DNA from: Hymenochaete sp. R1
Lineage: Eukaryota; Basidiomycota; Agaricomycetes; Hymenochaetales; Hymenochaetaceae
DNA length: 64,000 bases
Reading direction: 5' to 3'
NCBI GenBank assembly: GCA_019400425.1
Contig: JAFREE010000038.1
Coordinates: 114,379-178,378, forward strand
The notes under the pieces were generated by a model. That model ran no database searches. It was given only the letters and a program-made list of their open reading frames with translations, and was not told the origin of the DNA. A program made the translations under genes and the position numbers. Positions 11,400 to 27,285 of this stretch are shown here, in pieces; within the stretch, counting starts at the first letter, position 1, and each line of letters starts with the position of its first letter.

Positions 11400-14300
11400 T
11401 TAATTAGTTCTACCTTCCTCCGCTTCACCGTCATTGACTACCATACCCGTCCCCGCAGCTCTCTCCAGCTCAGCGATCCCCCCGCTCTCCAAACACATTC
11501 CCCTAAATACCCCGCCTTCCTTCTCGATCAGCCTCTTCGGTGTGTCAAGCTCCACAACCCGGCCCGCATCAAGAACAATAAGTCGATCGTAGTCGATTAC
11601 AGTTTGTAGTCTGTGAGCAACTGTTGGACGGTATACATCAGCATCCATGATCCACTTCTTTTAATAATAAAAAAAGAAAAATAGGGGGAAGAAAAGAGAG
11701 TGCGGAATACGGGGATGACGGACGTACTGGAAATTAGAAGCTGCCCTGTGAACTCCTCTCGAATCGTTCGCTGGATTTTCTCGTCTGTCTCGAAATCCAT
11801 GCTACTTGTCGCCTCGTCGAGAATCACGATAGAGCTGCGACGCAGAATAGCGCGTGCTAGCGAGAGAAGCTGGCGTTGGCCTGCGCTGAAGTTGAGTCCG
11901 CCGGCGCTCACCTCGAAGTCTAGCGTTAGTGATTCCTTTGAGTTTGAGTCCAAGACCTCATGCCCCTCCGAATCTCTACCATCCTCTGCATCACGTTGTT
12001 CTCTCCTGGGAGCTTCGTTCTCCTGAACACGAACCTGGTCAACTAGATGCACGCGCCTCAACGCATCCCAACACATTGCATCATCATACTCCCCAAACGG
12101 ATCCAAGTTCTCCCTCACAGTTCCCGAAAACAGTACCGCCTCCTGCGGCACGAACGTAACCCGTTCCCTCAAATCACCCACCCCAATCCTCCCAATATCG
12201 ATCCCATCCACAACGATCTTCCCACCCGTCGGCTCGACGAACCGCAGCAGACTCATCGCGAGCGTGCTTTTCCCACTGCCTGTGCGTCCGACAATTCCCA
12301 CGCGCTCTCCCGCACGAAGCGTAAAGGAGATATCATGCAGAACGGGAGGGAGGTCCGGAGCGTATGTGATCTCGAGATTGCGTACGTCGAGGAGGCGTGG
12401 GGCGTTCGGTCCTGTGAGGGACGGCCAGTGAGCTGGCGGACGTGCGTCCTCGATTACGGCCGGGGGTTCTTGAGCAAGGTGGAAGTACTCGACAACGCGC
12501 TCGACGGCGTTCAGTTCCAATTCAAGGTTGGTATAGAAGCGGCAGCACCAATGAACGTGTGTCGTGAAAGACATAGCACTCGTGATACAGAGAGCTGTCC
12601 ACCCCGCGACGGCGGCGGTGTCGTTTGAGTCGGATGCGATAGCGAGGAGGGAGGTGAGAAGAATGGAGAGTGCACCGAGGCATTCGAATCGAAAGAGCAT
12701 CCAACGGCGACCATCCAGAAGAGGTAGTTCATGCGCATCGTACTGTCGACTTGTGAGCAGAGCGAACGCATGAAGCGTTCCTCGGCGCGGAACGCGCGTA
12801 CGGTGACGACGCCTTCGATAAGCTCGCCGAAATATGCAAATAGCGGGGAACGCGCATTTGATTCCATTCGTCGCAGGTCGCGCGTCGTCCGGACATACAT
12901 GGTACCAATGCGAATGTAGAGGTAGCCGATGCAGAGGGCAGGGATGAGGAAGGAAGGAAATACAGAGACGACGATGACCATGGAGATGACAAAGCCAGCG
13001 ACAGAGTTCATGACTTTACTTAGAGAAGTAGCGACATTTCCGTCGACTGTTTTGATGTCCTTACTGAAGCGATTGAGGATACGGCCTACAGGCGTTGCGT
13101 CATACCATGTCATCTGAGCACGCAAGACGGAGTCGAGGAGTTGTCTAAACAAGGTTTTTGATGCAAAGTAGGCACCCATGTAGCTCACTTGCTGATGAAA
13201 TACCTGTGAGGATTAAAGTGCCTAATCCAATGAAAGCGTAGATTCCTACGAAGAACAGAGGATTCTCGTTCGCAGATGGTAGTCTGCTCCGTATTCCGGA
13301 GCTACGAAAAGGAACGCGGGCTATATGCGACTCCGAAAGTGTTGAGCTCTGATATATGAACACCGGGCGAGACAATGCTACAGCATCATCATACGATTCA
13401 CTCCAGATCTGTATTATACACATTATTAGACGAAACCCACTCAAATATGGAAGACGTTGACAAACCTTGATCCAATACTTCTCGACGAAGATCAGTCCTT
13501 GAATGGACGTTATGAGAATCGCGACAGCTAACCATGTCCATAAGGACCTACAAAAAAACACTGGTTAAGAGAATACTCATTAAACGTTGGAACTGAGACC
13601 TACGATGCTTTGATATATGTCTTGTAGATGTTCGCCTTCACGTGTCCCTCCGCACGAACCTCATCCTTCACTAATTTCCGAGGCTCCGTTTTCTTCGAGT
13701 CTGACTCCTCGGACACAGGCGCGGACGCATGCGAAGCAGTCCTGATCCGATTCCGCGTCCGACCATCCATGCCGTCCTCCGCCTCTACCTCTGCCTCTGC
13801 TAACGAATCCTCCCCATACTCATAGATCTGTTCATCCAGTACGACGTTCCCTGACGCTCCCAATGATCTGAACTCTTCCGGCGTCCCGCTAAACTGAACG
13901 CGACCGTTTATAAGACGGACCACGTACGCTGCTGCGGGGAGGATGAGCTTGATATGGTGCGTAACAAGAACGACGGTGCGGTCTTTCATGAGGGGCCCCA
14001 TGAAGAGATTGGCGACAAGGTAGCGGGCAGTGTGGATGTCCTGTGGTCAGACATTGTACGGGAGTTAGTACTTTTACCAAAGCCGAGATGAATGAAATGT
14101 GCAGAATGGATCGCGTTAGGTTGCGATAAGAGCGAAAAACGACTCACCACAGCGCTCAACGGATCATCTAACACTACCACCTCTGTGTTCGCATACGCAG
14201 CTCTCGCCAACGCGACTCTCGCCTTCTGCCCCCCACTTAACGTGACCCCCCTTGTCCCGATCTCCGTCTCGTCCCCGTCCGGAGTGAGTGCGGCAAAGTC

Positions 14301-16694
14301 GGGCAGGAGCGCGCATGCGGCGACAACAGCGGCGTAGCGCGGTGGGTCGAGAGGATGGCCGAAGAGGATGTTGGATTTTATGGAGGCATTTTGGAGCCAG
14401 GAGGTTTGAGAGGCGTAAGAGGTGGATGGGGTAGGACGGCGGGGACTCGGAGGGAAAAGGGATGGAGATGATGATGATGAAGAAACGGGGGTCATTTCGC
14501 CTAGGAGTGCGAGCTAGGGGATTTAAATCAGTGAGATTGTGAGCTTTGGGAAAGTGAAGAGAGAGAAGGGTTGGGTACGTACGAGCAGAGCTGTTTTACC
14601 ACTTGCTAAAGGGCCGGTGACGATAGTGAGCTTCCCAGCCGGACACGTGAACGACAAGTCCCGCAGACGGAATGTTGAATCGCCTGGCTCGACCCCCTCC
14701 ACGACATCGCCGGTATCTGATGTATTCCACATGAAGGATTCATGGTTGAACCCAAGCTGAATTGTCTCTCCGCCCGCACTTCCAACACTCTCTTCACCAT
14801 TCTCATCTTTTTCCATCTCCTCTTCTTCAAGGAACACTTCCACTCTCTGTAACGCCGCGTACGCCTGTACCACATCCACCGTTCTCGCCGACACAACACT
14901 CAACGGCATCCTTAACATTCCAAACGCGCTCAAAGCCGCAAACACGGTGCCCACCCCCAGCTCCTTTCCCAATCCCCAACTATACGCTCCAAGCGTCACC
15001 ACACCGATCAGAATTGGCGCAGCGGCCCACACGAGGTCGAGGAGCGTCTTGACGACGCGGTGCTTGGCGAGGGCGGCGAGTTCGCGCGAGCGTGCTTGGA
15101 GGACGCGTGCGGACCAGCGGGATTCCCAGGCGAAGAACTTGACAAGGCGGATGGCGTGAAGGAGCTCGGTGAGGGTGTTCATGCGAGTGTCGCGCGCGGC
15201 GAGGAGGGAGCGGTTGAGAGCGAGGGTAGCGCGTGCGAGGAGGGTGTGTAAAGGAAAGCAGATGAAGGGTAGGGTAGCGAGGCCTGCGAGGACGGGGATG
15301 GGGGAGGGCCCGAGGAGGGTAAAGAGGAAGGCTGAGGCGATGACGATTTCCAGGGGGGCACCGTAGATTTGGGAAAGAAGGGAAACACAGACAGCAATGG
15401 AGAAGGTGTCGCCAGACATAAGGTTCATGACTTTGCCGGAGTCTGCGGAAGTTTTTGTGTTCGTTTTGGAGATAGAAGTGGTCAATTCTTGCTTGTTTTG
15501 GCTGGGAGAGGTTTTGACGTCCTTTCTTTTTAGGATTTTGGAGAAGACGAGGCATCTGAGCTCGGAGCGAGTGCGGATTGAGGCACGGCGAGAGTACCAC
15601 AGACGCTGCAAATCGGCCTGGCCTTTGAGAACTTTGCTAGCGAACATGAGAAAGGCGTACACGCAAGCCCTTGCTCGCGAGTTCGGATAGCCCATAGAAA
15701 TCTCGTCCAGTAGGCACTTTAGTAGATACGGTGAACTATAGTTCAGACATATGGATGAAATCGTTCCCAGACAATCCAAGCTAGAAGTGTAGATAAAGCG
15801 TCAGCGGATTGAATTGAGTAAGAAAAGAAAGACATACGTCAAGTCCCTCGAGTTTACCGCCCAAATGCGCCAGAGGAGCGACCTCGATGCGTCGACTTTA
15901 TTAAATTTGACGAACAGAGGCCAAGATCGGAGAGAAGGACTCAGCTCCCACACATCCACCTCATTTAAGGTTCTGCGCGTTCCCTCCGCGACGAGCTTGG
16001 CTACCCAGTTGAAGCTGATCCAACGCCATAAAGTCGTCGAGTCTTCAGGACCAGCACTTTGGTCTTCCCTTGAGGTTTGAGGCGTAAGCGTACCCAGAGG
16101 ACTGGAAAGACAGCAGAGGACAAGTGAGGTAGTCGCGAGAGCATTGAAGCCAAGGGCCCAGAGCTCTACTTTTGGAGGTAGAGGGCTGTTGTATACAAGT
16201 TCAGAGTAGTAAGGACCGCAGAGCATGAAAATAGCGCCGGCAAAATGTAAGGCGTAAATCGTCGTCGTGATATACGAAAGAACCGGGCTGCGACATCGGC
16301 AGGACACGTATCCAGCATAAAGCCAGATTGCAGTGAAAGCGAAGTATCGAGCATCGAAATTATCGCTGATGTAGAGGTTGTAGGAAGCGACCGAGGCCCA
16401 GACGACGGATTCCATCAAGCAGACGAAGCTTGAGAACGCAAAGACCAAGTTTATCGGCTTCCTCCCACAGGGTTGCGTATCATAGTCAGTAGCATCCGCT
16501 GAAAGGTAGTTTTTTGCTTCTTGGATAGTCAAGAACTCGTCGAAAATGGATACCATTGATGATAGAGGTCTTCGAAGGACGTGGACGACGATACACGCCA
16601 CAACAAAAACGAGAGGCGGGAGAACTGCCCATGATTCCCTGACGCACGGATGATTTGTATCAAAGACATTCTGAGAGCAGAACAAAAGTGTCAT
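11400..16694 (-). pseudogene. ABCC/MRP-type ABC transporter with two compensating frame breaks
   Basis: Seven exons: 15838-16694, 14583-15780, 14148-14513, 13604-14040, 13466-13547, 11728-13408, 11400-11620; 4842 nt, about 1613 aa if the breaks are ignored. Order: N-terminal helices, first transmembrane domain, first nucleotide-binding domain (Walker A GPLASGKT near residue 675, LSGGQ at 777-781, Walker B VVVLDD), a charged linker, second transmembrane domain, second nucleotide-binding domain (GRTGSGKST, FSAGQRQ, VILDEATSSMD, H-loop SIAHRLQ). The layout fits MRP/Yor1-like multidrug or conjugate exporters of plasma membrane or vacuole. In the large exon the family sequence changes frame near 13190-13206 and changes back near 12700-12712; exon length still fits both splice phases. 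This may be a real lesion or two sequence errors, so 'pseudogene' is provisional. ATG 16694 is the first in frame. Confidence 0.75.
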
Positions 16695-17257
16695 GAGTGA
16701 AAAGGAGACCTGCTATGCAGGCTAAAGAAGGTGGGATACTGAACGACACGAAAGCTAAAAAGCATGAGAGTTTTAGGGAGTTGAAGGTGGATGCGGGCGT
16801 TGAGCAAAGTACGCGCACCATTATGTTATACGTCCGCCACCGACCAAAGGGTATACTGCTCAAGACCAATTTCATATGCTTCAAGGTATGGATTGTCTCT
16901 GAGGAGACGTCAGTCATTTGTCGATCGTCCAAGTCGCTAAACTTCATCGTTGTACTCGGTGAAAAGCCGTGCGCTAGTCGCTTGAGGAGCGGCTAGCCAC
17001 GGACTTGTAACGTTTTCCTTGTGCATAGCATTTAGCGGTTAGAAAAGACCGGTTTCATTGTAAAATCGAGAGCCAACGAATGAGAACAGCGGCATGTATT
17101 GATGGACGGTGATGGATGTCGAAGGACAAGCTCAAGGCTGTGTGAGAGGGCGCGTCGTTGTTGAGCTGAGACTTCAAAAGCGAGCCCGCTCGGCGCGTTC
17201 TCATCCCACGACCTGACCGCCCATTCACGACGCTTGACTACAACGACGACGACGACA
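16695..17257. promoter_or_regulatory. Shared divergent promoter region, ABC transporter / GNA1
   Basis: The two genes start 563 bp apart and point away from each other. A run of ACG/ACA triplets precedes the GNA1 ATG. No specific site identified. Confidence 0.35.
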
Positions 17258-18195
17258 ATGCCTTTAACACCAGACAATGACAGCGTTCTCCTTTCCGTTC
17301 CACAACCAACGACGGCATCTGCGACATCGCCTTTTATGCCAAATAATACCCTCCCTTCCGTCTCAGAGCCCCAGCCGACCCTTGCAACGGCAGCAACTCT
17401 GACGCCAGACAACGAGCTTGACCTCCTCTTCGACCCCGAGCTCATCCCATCCCAGGTGAAAGACAACCTCCACCAAGATTACCACGTACGTCTGCCCTCT
17501 CCCCTATAGCCCATCTTCGCTCATCGCCACGCAAACTCGTACTTGCACACACACATACACATATAGATCCGGCCCCTCGCCTCCACAGACTACGACCGAG
17601 ACCATCTCTCCGTCCTCTCTGTCCTCACCCTAGCGCCCGACACCGGCCGTGCCACCTACCTCGCCCAATTCAACGCCCAAAAGGCCACGGGCTGCTACTA
17701 CACGCTCGTCGTCGTCTCGCGCTCCACCGACAAGATCGTCGGTGTGGGCTGCGTATTCGTCGAGCTCAAGTTCTTGCGCGGGTGTGGGAAAGTGGGGCAC
17801 ATCGAGGACATTGCGGTGCGGAGCGATATGCAGGGGAAGAAGATTGGGTTGAGGGTGATCGAGGCGTTGACGGGGATTAGTGAGCGGATGGGGTGTTATA
17901 AGACGATTTTGAACTGCAATGACAAGAATATTCGTTGAGTGCTCTTTCTTTGGTTTTTAGTCGTTGTTGACTGACGGTTCTCGCGTATCTTTTGCAGAAT
18001 TTTATGAGAGATGTGGATATGAGAAGCGGGAAAACGAGATGGTACGAATCATCTTCCTCCCGATGCCCTGTTTATTAGAACTACGAACTAACTGTAACCC
18101 ATCCCCGACAGGCCAAATACTCTTCCCTCCTCCGTCCTGCCCCCGCCCCAACACCCATGCCCTCACGCCAGCCATCTCCCAACCCTAGACTCTAA
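17258..18195 (+). CDS. GNA1: Glucosamine-6-phosphate N-acetyltransferase (240 aa)
   Basis: Exons 17258-17485, 17567-17933, 17998-18041, 18112-18195 (723 nt). This GNAT enzyme transfers acetyl from acetyl-CoA to glucosamine-6-phosphate, a cytosolic step towards UDP-GlcNAc for chitin and glycoproteins. Family blocks seen: IRPL at the start of the domain, VGVGCVFVELKF, GHIEDIAVRSDMQGKKIGLRVIEAL (acetyl-CoA binding loop QGKKIG), CYKTILNCNDKN, then FYERCGYEKRENEM. The N-terminal 80 residues are a Pro/Thr/Ser-rich extension with two LTPDN motifs, longer than in the yeast enzyme (159 aa), and the C-terminus has a Pro-rich tail of 27 residues in its own exon. Donor 2 is GTTGAG, slightly unusual. Confidence 0.92.
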
Positions 18196-19371
18196 TGTCT
18201 ACACTGCATTGTAGATCTGGTCTGTAGACTTCACATCTCCAGGGACACACACACGTTTGCATATAACCACATACACAGAGAACACGTTTCTACATCTTCT
18301 ATCATCTAGATCTTGTTTGTACGTACCAGCCTGAGACATCAATGCATTGAACTATACGACGCGATTGAGTGTTCTTTTTTGAAACTTTTTGTCGGAGTCC
18401 TTATGCTTATGTATGATATTGACATCTCGCAAGTGGTCACCCGTCGTTCGACGTCGACGATTGTCTCAAAGCCTCGCGTAACCCATGATCTTCAAAAACT
18501 GTGCAAGTCTACGAGAGGATCTGCCACAACACATTCACGCATATCATTAGCACTCTTACCTGCTTAGTCGTTGCATAAAATAAAACCAACACTGTTCCTG
18601 CCCCTACATTTTTACTCTGAAAGTTGAATTGAAGCGACGGCGGGATGACGGTGCGTTTACCGAACAGACCTCTGATAAACTCAGACCGGTACTGGGGCTC
18701 AAGCGTTGAAGCAAGATCCCTCTTGGATATGCAAGAGAATGTCCTGAGATTCGGTATTCGAGGGGCATGACGTACAACATACAGCGAACATATGTACACG
18801 GGTACACACATATATATATCTACATTTTTTTACGGGTGAGCAGACAAACAGACGGACGGACGATGATTGGAGACGGACAAAACCGTTAATAGATAGAAGA
18901 CGAAAAAGGCGAATAGGAAACTTAAAGACACGGACACGGACAACAAGAAGATTCAAACATGAGATCGAGGGGAGAAAAGAGTAGGCTGGAGAGCTGGTTA
19001 CGAAGGTATGAATGACGAAAAAGAAGGACGAAAAAACGAAGAAGGCGACGAAAACGCGAGACAAACGAGTCGATGGGCGTATATGTACATCAAGAAAGAC
19101 GAAAAAAAGGAGCGGAGAACGGATACAGAGATAGCTAAAGCACAGGAGGAGAGAGAGAGAGGGATAAGAACGGAATGCGGAGGCAGAGAGCAAGTGCAAC
19201 GTTTATTGAGTATGTTCGATTCGGGCGTAGATTCGAATATGTGCATCGAAGGGGTCGAAGTCGGGCAAGAAAACAACAGAAGGTACAAACCGAACGAGAG
19301 GGAAGCCGAAAAACAGTATCACAACTTGCTCCCCCACCACCCCTCTGACACCCCTACTCTGAAACATTCAT
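18196..19371. other. Intergenic between convergent genes
   Basis: 3' flanks of GNA1 and the Sch9 kinase. Purine-rich on the plus strand from about 18830 to 19300, which generates long spurious minus-strand frames. No gene supported. Confidence 0.45.
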
Positions 19372-22463
<3,092 letters not shown>

Positions 22464-25097
22464 GGTGAGGTGATCGGATCCACACTCTGGCTAACGGTCG
22501 TTGAGGTGTGTTGATGATGACGATGAGCTGGTCGTCGTCGGGAAATGAAAGAGAGCTCGATGGCGAGAGAAAGAGGAGCAAGGGCGTGATATAATATTAT
22601 ATGCTCGCTCGCTGTCCGTATACACCGGGGCGTTCTCGTCTCCCGCTTGAAGCTACCACCAGACTTCGTTCCTTCGCTGTTTCCTTCTTCCGCACCAATG
22701 GATCTTCTTATTTACTTTTCAACGCCCTTCTTTGTTTGTTATGCTTGAGAAGATGACTCAAAAGCGGGATAGCGGGTCAAGGATGCTCTGGACGGAAAGA
22801 AGCTTAAGGGGTGTAAGATGGGGGATTCAAGTTGTCGACGTATGCGGATGAAGAGCACACAGCGCTTTCTAAGTTGAACGCGCGTTGACTCGGAACGACG
22901 ACAACAACGGCTCGCAACCAACGCCGGTACGCTTTATCAGCATGCACAGTATTAATACTATCTCAGATCTGTGCTCTTTCAGCGCCCACGACGACGAGTA
23001 ACGAACAACGAGCAACGAGCAACGAGCAACGGACAAACGAGGAGGATCCAGGGGATCTATGATGAGTGATGAGGCTGCTGGGATCTTGGAGCTCAACGGC
23101 CTTGAACGGATGATGGAGTGCGTGGTCGTTGTCGGAACGAAGTACTTTTGAATCCGAACGGGGTCTCCTTCTCGCCGTTCATCGCCATCTGCAACATCAA
23201 AGACGAACTGAACTGCCGCCAACACTGACAGACGCCCTTCTTCTCAGTCCAATAGCACCGAGAACGAGTGTATACAGTCGCCAGATCATGAGCTGGCAGT
23301 CACCTCTTGCCCGCCCTCGTCCTCTCTTATCGTCCTCGTACATGCTGTTTACTTGCACACATATACCCCGGCTCTTCTGCAAACATCACCGAATATAGGA
23401 AGAAAACAGACACACTCGCACACCGACACCGTTCAAGAAGACTATCTTTACTCAGTCTCAGTTCAGCCAAGTTCAGTGGGAGTTGAACGTCGATATATCC
23501 ACCTGCAGTCTTGTGCACCCGTCCGTTGCATTCAGCAGTCTCTCGATATGAGTGATTGGATATAAATGGCTTCTGCCAGCGAAGCAGCTGGAGACCCGCG
23601 CGCGCGTGCAAGGAGAATTCAGCCTACGTGCGGTAATACTGGTATGATGTACGTCCTGTTCTCATTTGTATCTCCTTTTCCTTTTTTAAACTTTACAACA
23701 AAAAATTCCTGCGATACTATCGGCTGTTAGCGCACGAAATGAAAGGAAATTCGAGAGCAAACAGCATATATATGGCAAAGCATGTCATGTTCCAGTATGA
23801 TCCACGTCGGACTGAGACCTGTACGAAGGATCGACACAGGCAATGCCCTTCTTCCTTCCCGAATCGAAGTGGCGGTTTCTATGGTTATCAGACCTGGAGA
23901 CATAACACGACACTCGCATGTACACTCGGAGTTTAGTACACCTTCTCACCCGAGATACGCACATGGATCTCTTTGATTCATTTCATTTTCTTCTCATTCT
24001 CTGCCAGCGTTGCCTTCTTTACCCAGGACATTCACCTTATTTTCGATATTTTGAATGGTCCTTTTTTTGATACTGCAGATAGTCTCTGCCGTATGCGTGT
24101 GTAAACACGGATAACTAGGCTCAAAACGTCAACACACTCCTTATCTTTCTGTTAAACGTCCGACGACACCTCTACCAACATCCAGCGACCCAGCATGCTT
24201 GATTTATACACATCCCTCTCTTTAAAGTTTAGGGTTCGTATCCCGCCTGGATTTACACGCTGCTCTTGAGCTGCGATACGGTGGTATCCGCCAGTGCCAC
24301 CGATGAGCTGGCAGTGTCTCACTTATCAATCGCAATTGTGTTCCCCCCTTTTTCAAGGTCAGTATATGACCCCTCATGCCTTCATATTCTCGGATTTTAA
24401 CCTGTGGGTGCCATGGCAGCATGGCGCGAGGAATGTCCAGCATGGGTCGTGTGCGTGTGCTTTCGTGCTCCCGTGTGGCCGTATGCTACTTACCGTGTTC
24501 CGTTCCGTAACAGTCAACCTCGCCAGCTCAGCTCAAGCTCCCGTCGTCTTTCTTTTCTTTTCTTTAACTTATCGAAACCTCGGATGCTGACACCTGCCTC
24601 TGACATGTCTATTCAGGTTCTTCTGCTTTGTCAATACGTGTGTCCGTGTGCTCTCGCTCTCTCTGGCGGTGGGATTCTCCGCGGTCTGGGTCTGCACTCT
24701 CTAAGCTTCTTTCCTTCTGTGCTGGCTCTGTGTCTGTGTCTATCTGTCTCCGAGGTTGTTTCTGCTTTCTCTCGTCCTGTCGTGTCCATTTCGGTAATCG
24801 TTGGTTCTCTCTATCCCTTTCCACGTTCGATCGTCGTGACTTTTCGTATAAATCCTGGGCGAAATGAGCAGTTGGATACTTTTTCGTTTCCCTACTCGCC
24901 CTCCCCTCCGGCTCTCGACTTCACTCTGCTCGCCTGTCTACCCTACATTCTCTCGAAGGCTCGAAGCACCCGCTGCAGCACATCGGAGAACCCGCTCATT
25001 CGTTACCACTATCTTGACATCGTACTCGTAGAACTTCGAGTCTTTTCCCCAATCCGCATTCACTCGACCCATACGACGCAAACAAACAAGTAACACG
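22464..25097. promoter_or_regulatory. Long divergent intergenic region, SCH9 / GH18
   Basis: 2.6 kb without a supported gene. The right half is strongly pyrimidine-rich on the plus strand (24540-25090), typical of a fungal promoter and leader, and produces a spurious 229-codon frame. TATA-like box at 24847. Confidence 0.45.
24847..24853 (+). promoter_or_regulatory. TATA-like box upstream of GH18 gene
   Basis: TATAAAT, 251 bases before the ATG; the pyrimidine-rich leader follows. Confidence 0.35.
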
Positions 25098-26386
25098 ATG
25101 TTCTCTCCACTCAAACTCCTCCCGACCCTTCTCCTCGCCCTCACCGTCGTCTTCACTCTTACCGCCTTTCCTTCTGTCCTCTCCGCTCCCCTCTCTCCTT
25201 CCACCGCTGACTCGAATGGGTTGAACAACTTTGTGTTGGACGCCAAGGCGCGAAGCATCCTGGCACGCGCGACGCCCGCTGCGCCCCATTTCGTCATCTA
25301 CTCAGACAAGTTTACGAGTGGGCTCACGGGTCCGCCGGATGTGAGTCAGGTAGAGGGGTATAATGTTTTGTAAGTCGATATCTTTTTTTGACGTGCTTTA
25401 AGAAGAAGATATTAATTATCGCGTTTCTCTCATTTTTTTAAAAAAAAACCCCGTCGAATTGATTGGATTTTGCTTCCGTGGATCCCGTTTACGCGTTGTC
25501 GGGATTTTCCACCTCGGTGTCAATCCCCCTCACTTTCACTCACTTGTCGCAATCCGGAACACGGAACCTCGGCCCGCCCTCCCATCCGTCACCCATCCAT
25601 AATAAAAACAACCTACTACTATCTAGCGCCCTTTCCTTCCTCCTCACCGAAGGCGCATTCGACAAGGCCGAAGAATGGACCCAGCTTTCTGCCGCTGACA
25701 GAACCTCTATCAAATCCCAATACGCTGCCGCCGGCATTAAGCTCATCGTCTCCCTCTTCGGCTCAACGGACGCCCCCACATCCTCCAACGCCGACCCAAC
25801 CGCCACCGCCCAAACCATGGCCGCCTTCGTCAAGCAATTCGACCTCGACGGCGTCGACGTCGACTACGAGGACTTCAACGCGATCAACGCGGGCGATGGG
25901 AGCGCCGAGGCGTGGTTGGCGACGTTCACGCGGGCGATGAGGGCGGAGCTGCCGCAGGGCCAGTTTCTGCTAACACACGCACCCGTCGCACCGTGGTTCA
26001 GCCCAGGCAAGTTCGGCGGCGGGGCGTACCTCACCGTCGACCAAACAGTGGGATCCCTCATCGACTGGTACAACGTGCAGTTCTACAACCAAGGCACGTC
26101 CGAATACACCACCTGCGCCGGGCTCCTGACGAAATCGTCGAGCACGTGGCCGGAGAGCTCGTTGTTCGAGATCGCGGCGAGCGGGGTGGAGTTGGAGAAG
26201 TTGGTGATTGGGAAGCCGGCGACGAGCGGGGATGCGAGTAATGGGTTTATGAGCACGGGGACGTTGGCGGGGTGTTTGGAGCAGGCGAAGGAGATGGGGT
26301 GGGGGGCGGGGGTTATGGTTTGGGAGTTCCCGGATGCGGCGGCGGAGTGGATTGAGGAGGTGAGGAGCCAGGCATTCCCGGAGTGA
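25098..26386 (+). CDS. Secreted GH18 glycoside hydrolase (chitinase / endo-N-acetylglucosaminidase-like, 343 aa)
   Basis: Exons 25098-25369 and 25627-26386 (1032 nt); the 257-nt intron is long for this genome. A hydrophobic signal peptide covers about residues 1-30 (LLPTLLLALTVVFTLTAF). HFVIYSD starts the barrel and the GH18 catalytic DxxDxDxE motif is intact at D165, D168, D170 and E172 (acid/base). YNVQFYNQ and MVWEFPDA match the later barrel strands that shape the active site. No chitin-binding module and no GPI signal, so a free extracellular enzyme acting on chitin or on the GlcNAc-GlcNAc core of N-glycans; the two cannot be separated by eye. The exon 1/2 join restores NVFALSFLL, usual for the family. 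Confidence 0.88.
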
Positions 26387-27285
26387 AGGGAGGGATGGAG
26401 CGGCTCGTTTTGTGTCCTCTCTCTCTCTTTTCTTCTTTCTTTTCTTCCCTCACACATGAGTTCCCTTTGATTCTCTCTCTGGTTCAGACTTAGATAGTTT
26501 CTTTAGTCGTGGCTGGCCCTCACCCTCTTTCATCCTCACCCTCCTTTCACTCCCTCTTGGGTCTTTCGCTCTTTTTTCCACGGTAACTCTCTTCCGGTCT
26601 TTACAATGGGTTCTAAGTCACTCTCTTCTCTCTCTCCGTCTCTGTTCCCTTCAAATTTCTTCGTATACTGAATTCTGAACGTTCGCCGGTTAGTCGATCC
26701 TCGTTCTCCCTCCACCCTCTCTTCTCTCTTCCATTCTTGCCTGCATTTTCGTTGCCAATTCTCCTTTGCAACCTCCCTAGTCTCCTAGGGTTCCGTGCTC
26801 TTTTTATTTCTTTTCGATTTCAGCGCCGCTCAATCAGTTCGAGCCGCGCTCGCCCATTCGTTCATTCGCCAATCCACTGGCGTTAACTTTCTCCCTTGTA
26901 TCGATTTGTGGTTTTTGTGTATTTATGTATATATTGTTGCGACGTGTATGATATTCTACGCTATAGAGAAGTCATTCTCATCTCGTACATCGCGACAAAT
27001 AATGGTGAGGTCAAGAATGAAAGTCTACCCAAGTTAAACTTGAACAAAGGCTCGGATGTCCTGCTCGACTGTGCCGCTTTCGCCACTGTAATAAAATAGA
27101 ACTGAAGCACTGATCTATCCTCTAATATATCTGTATATTTATCTATAATTCAATTATCGATCTCGGGCAGCTTATTGTAAAAGTAATCTAGAAATTCCGT
27201 AAATGCGCAGTATCAAGCCGGCAGGAGTACTTGCCCGTCACCGACTCCGAGCCTTCACTGGCGCACCAGAGGTCCAGAGCCGAGC
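26387..27285. other. Intergenic
   Basis: 3' flanks of the GH18 gene (pyrimidine-rich) and of the small-family copy at 27286. Nothing else seen. Confidence 0.4.

Noticed and set aside
12047..12628. 193-codon plus-strand frame
   Set aside because: Antisense to the second nucleotide-binding domain of the ABC transporter.
11400..18195. ABC transporter, GNA1 and neighbours as a biosynthetic cluster
   Set aside because: No polyketide, peptide or terpene synthase in the window; the P450 is 30 kb away among housekeeping genes.
18699..19199. 166-codon minus frame with hydrophobic, Ser/Phe-rich sequence
   Set aside because: Product of purine-rich DNA in the 3' flank of SCH9; no start context or homolog pattern.
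24229..24243. GGTTCGTATCCC resembling a tRNA B box
   Set aside because: No A box at the right distance and no cloverleaf can be drawn around it.
24404..25093. 229-codon plus-strand frame before the GH18 gene
   Set aside because: Pyrimidine-rich promoter/leader sequence that is open by composition in more than one frame; ends just before the GH18 ATG.
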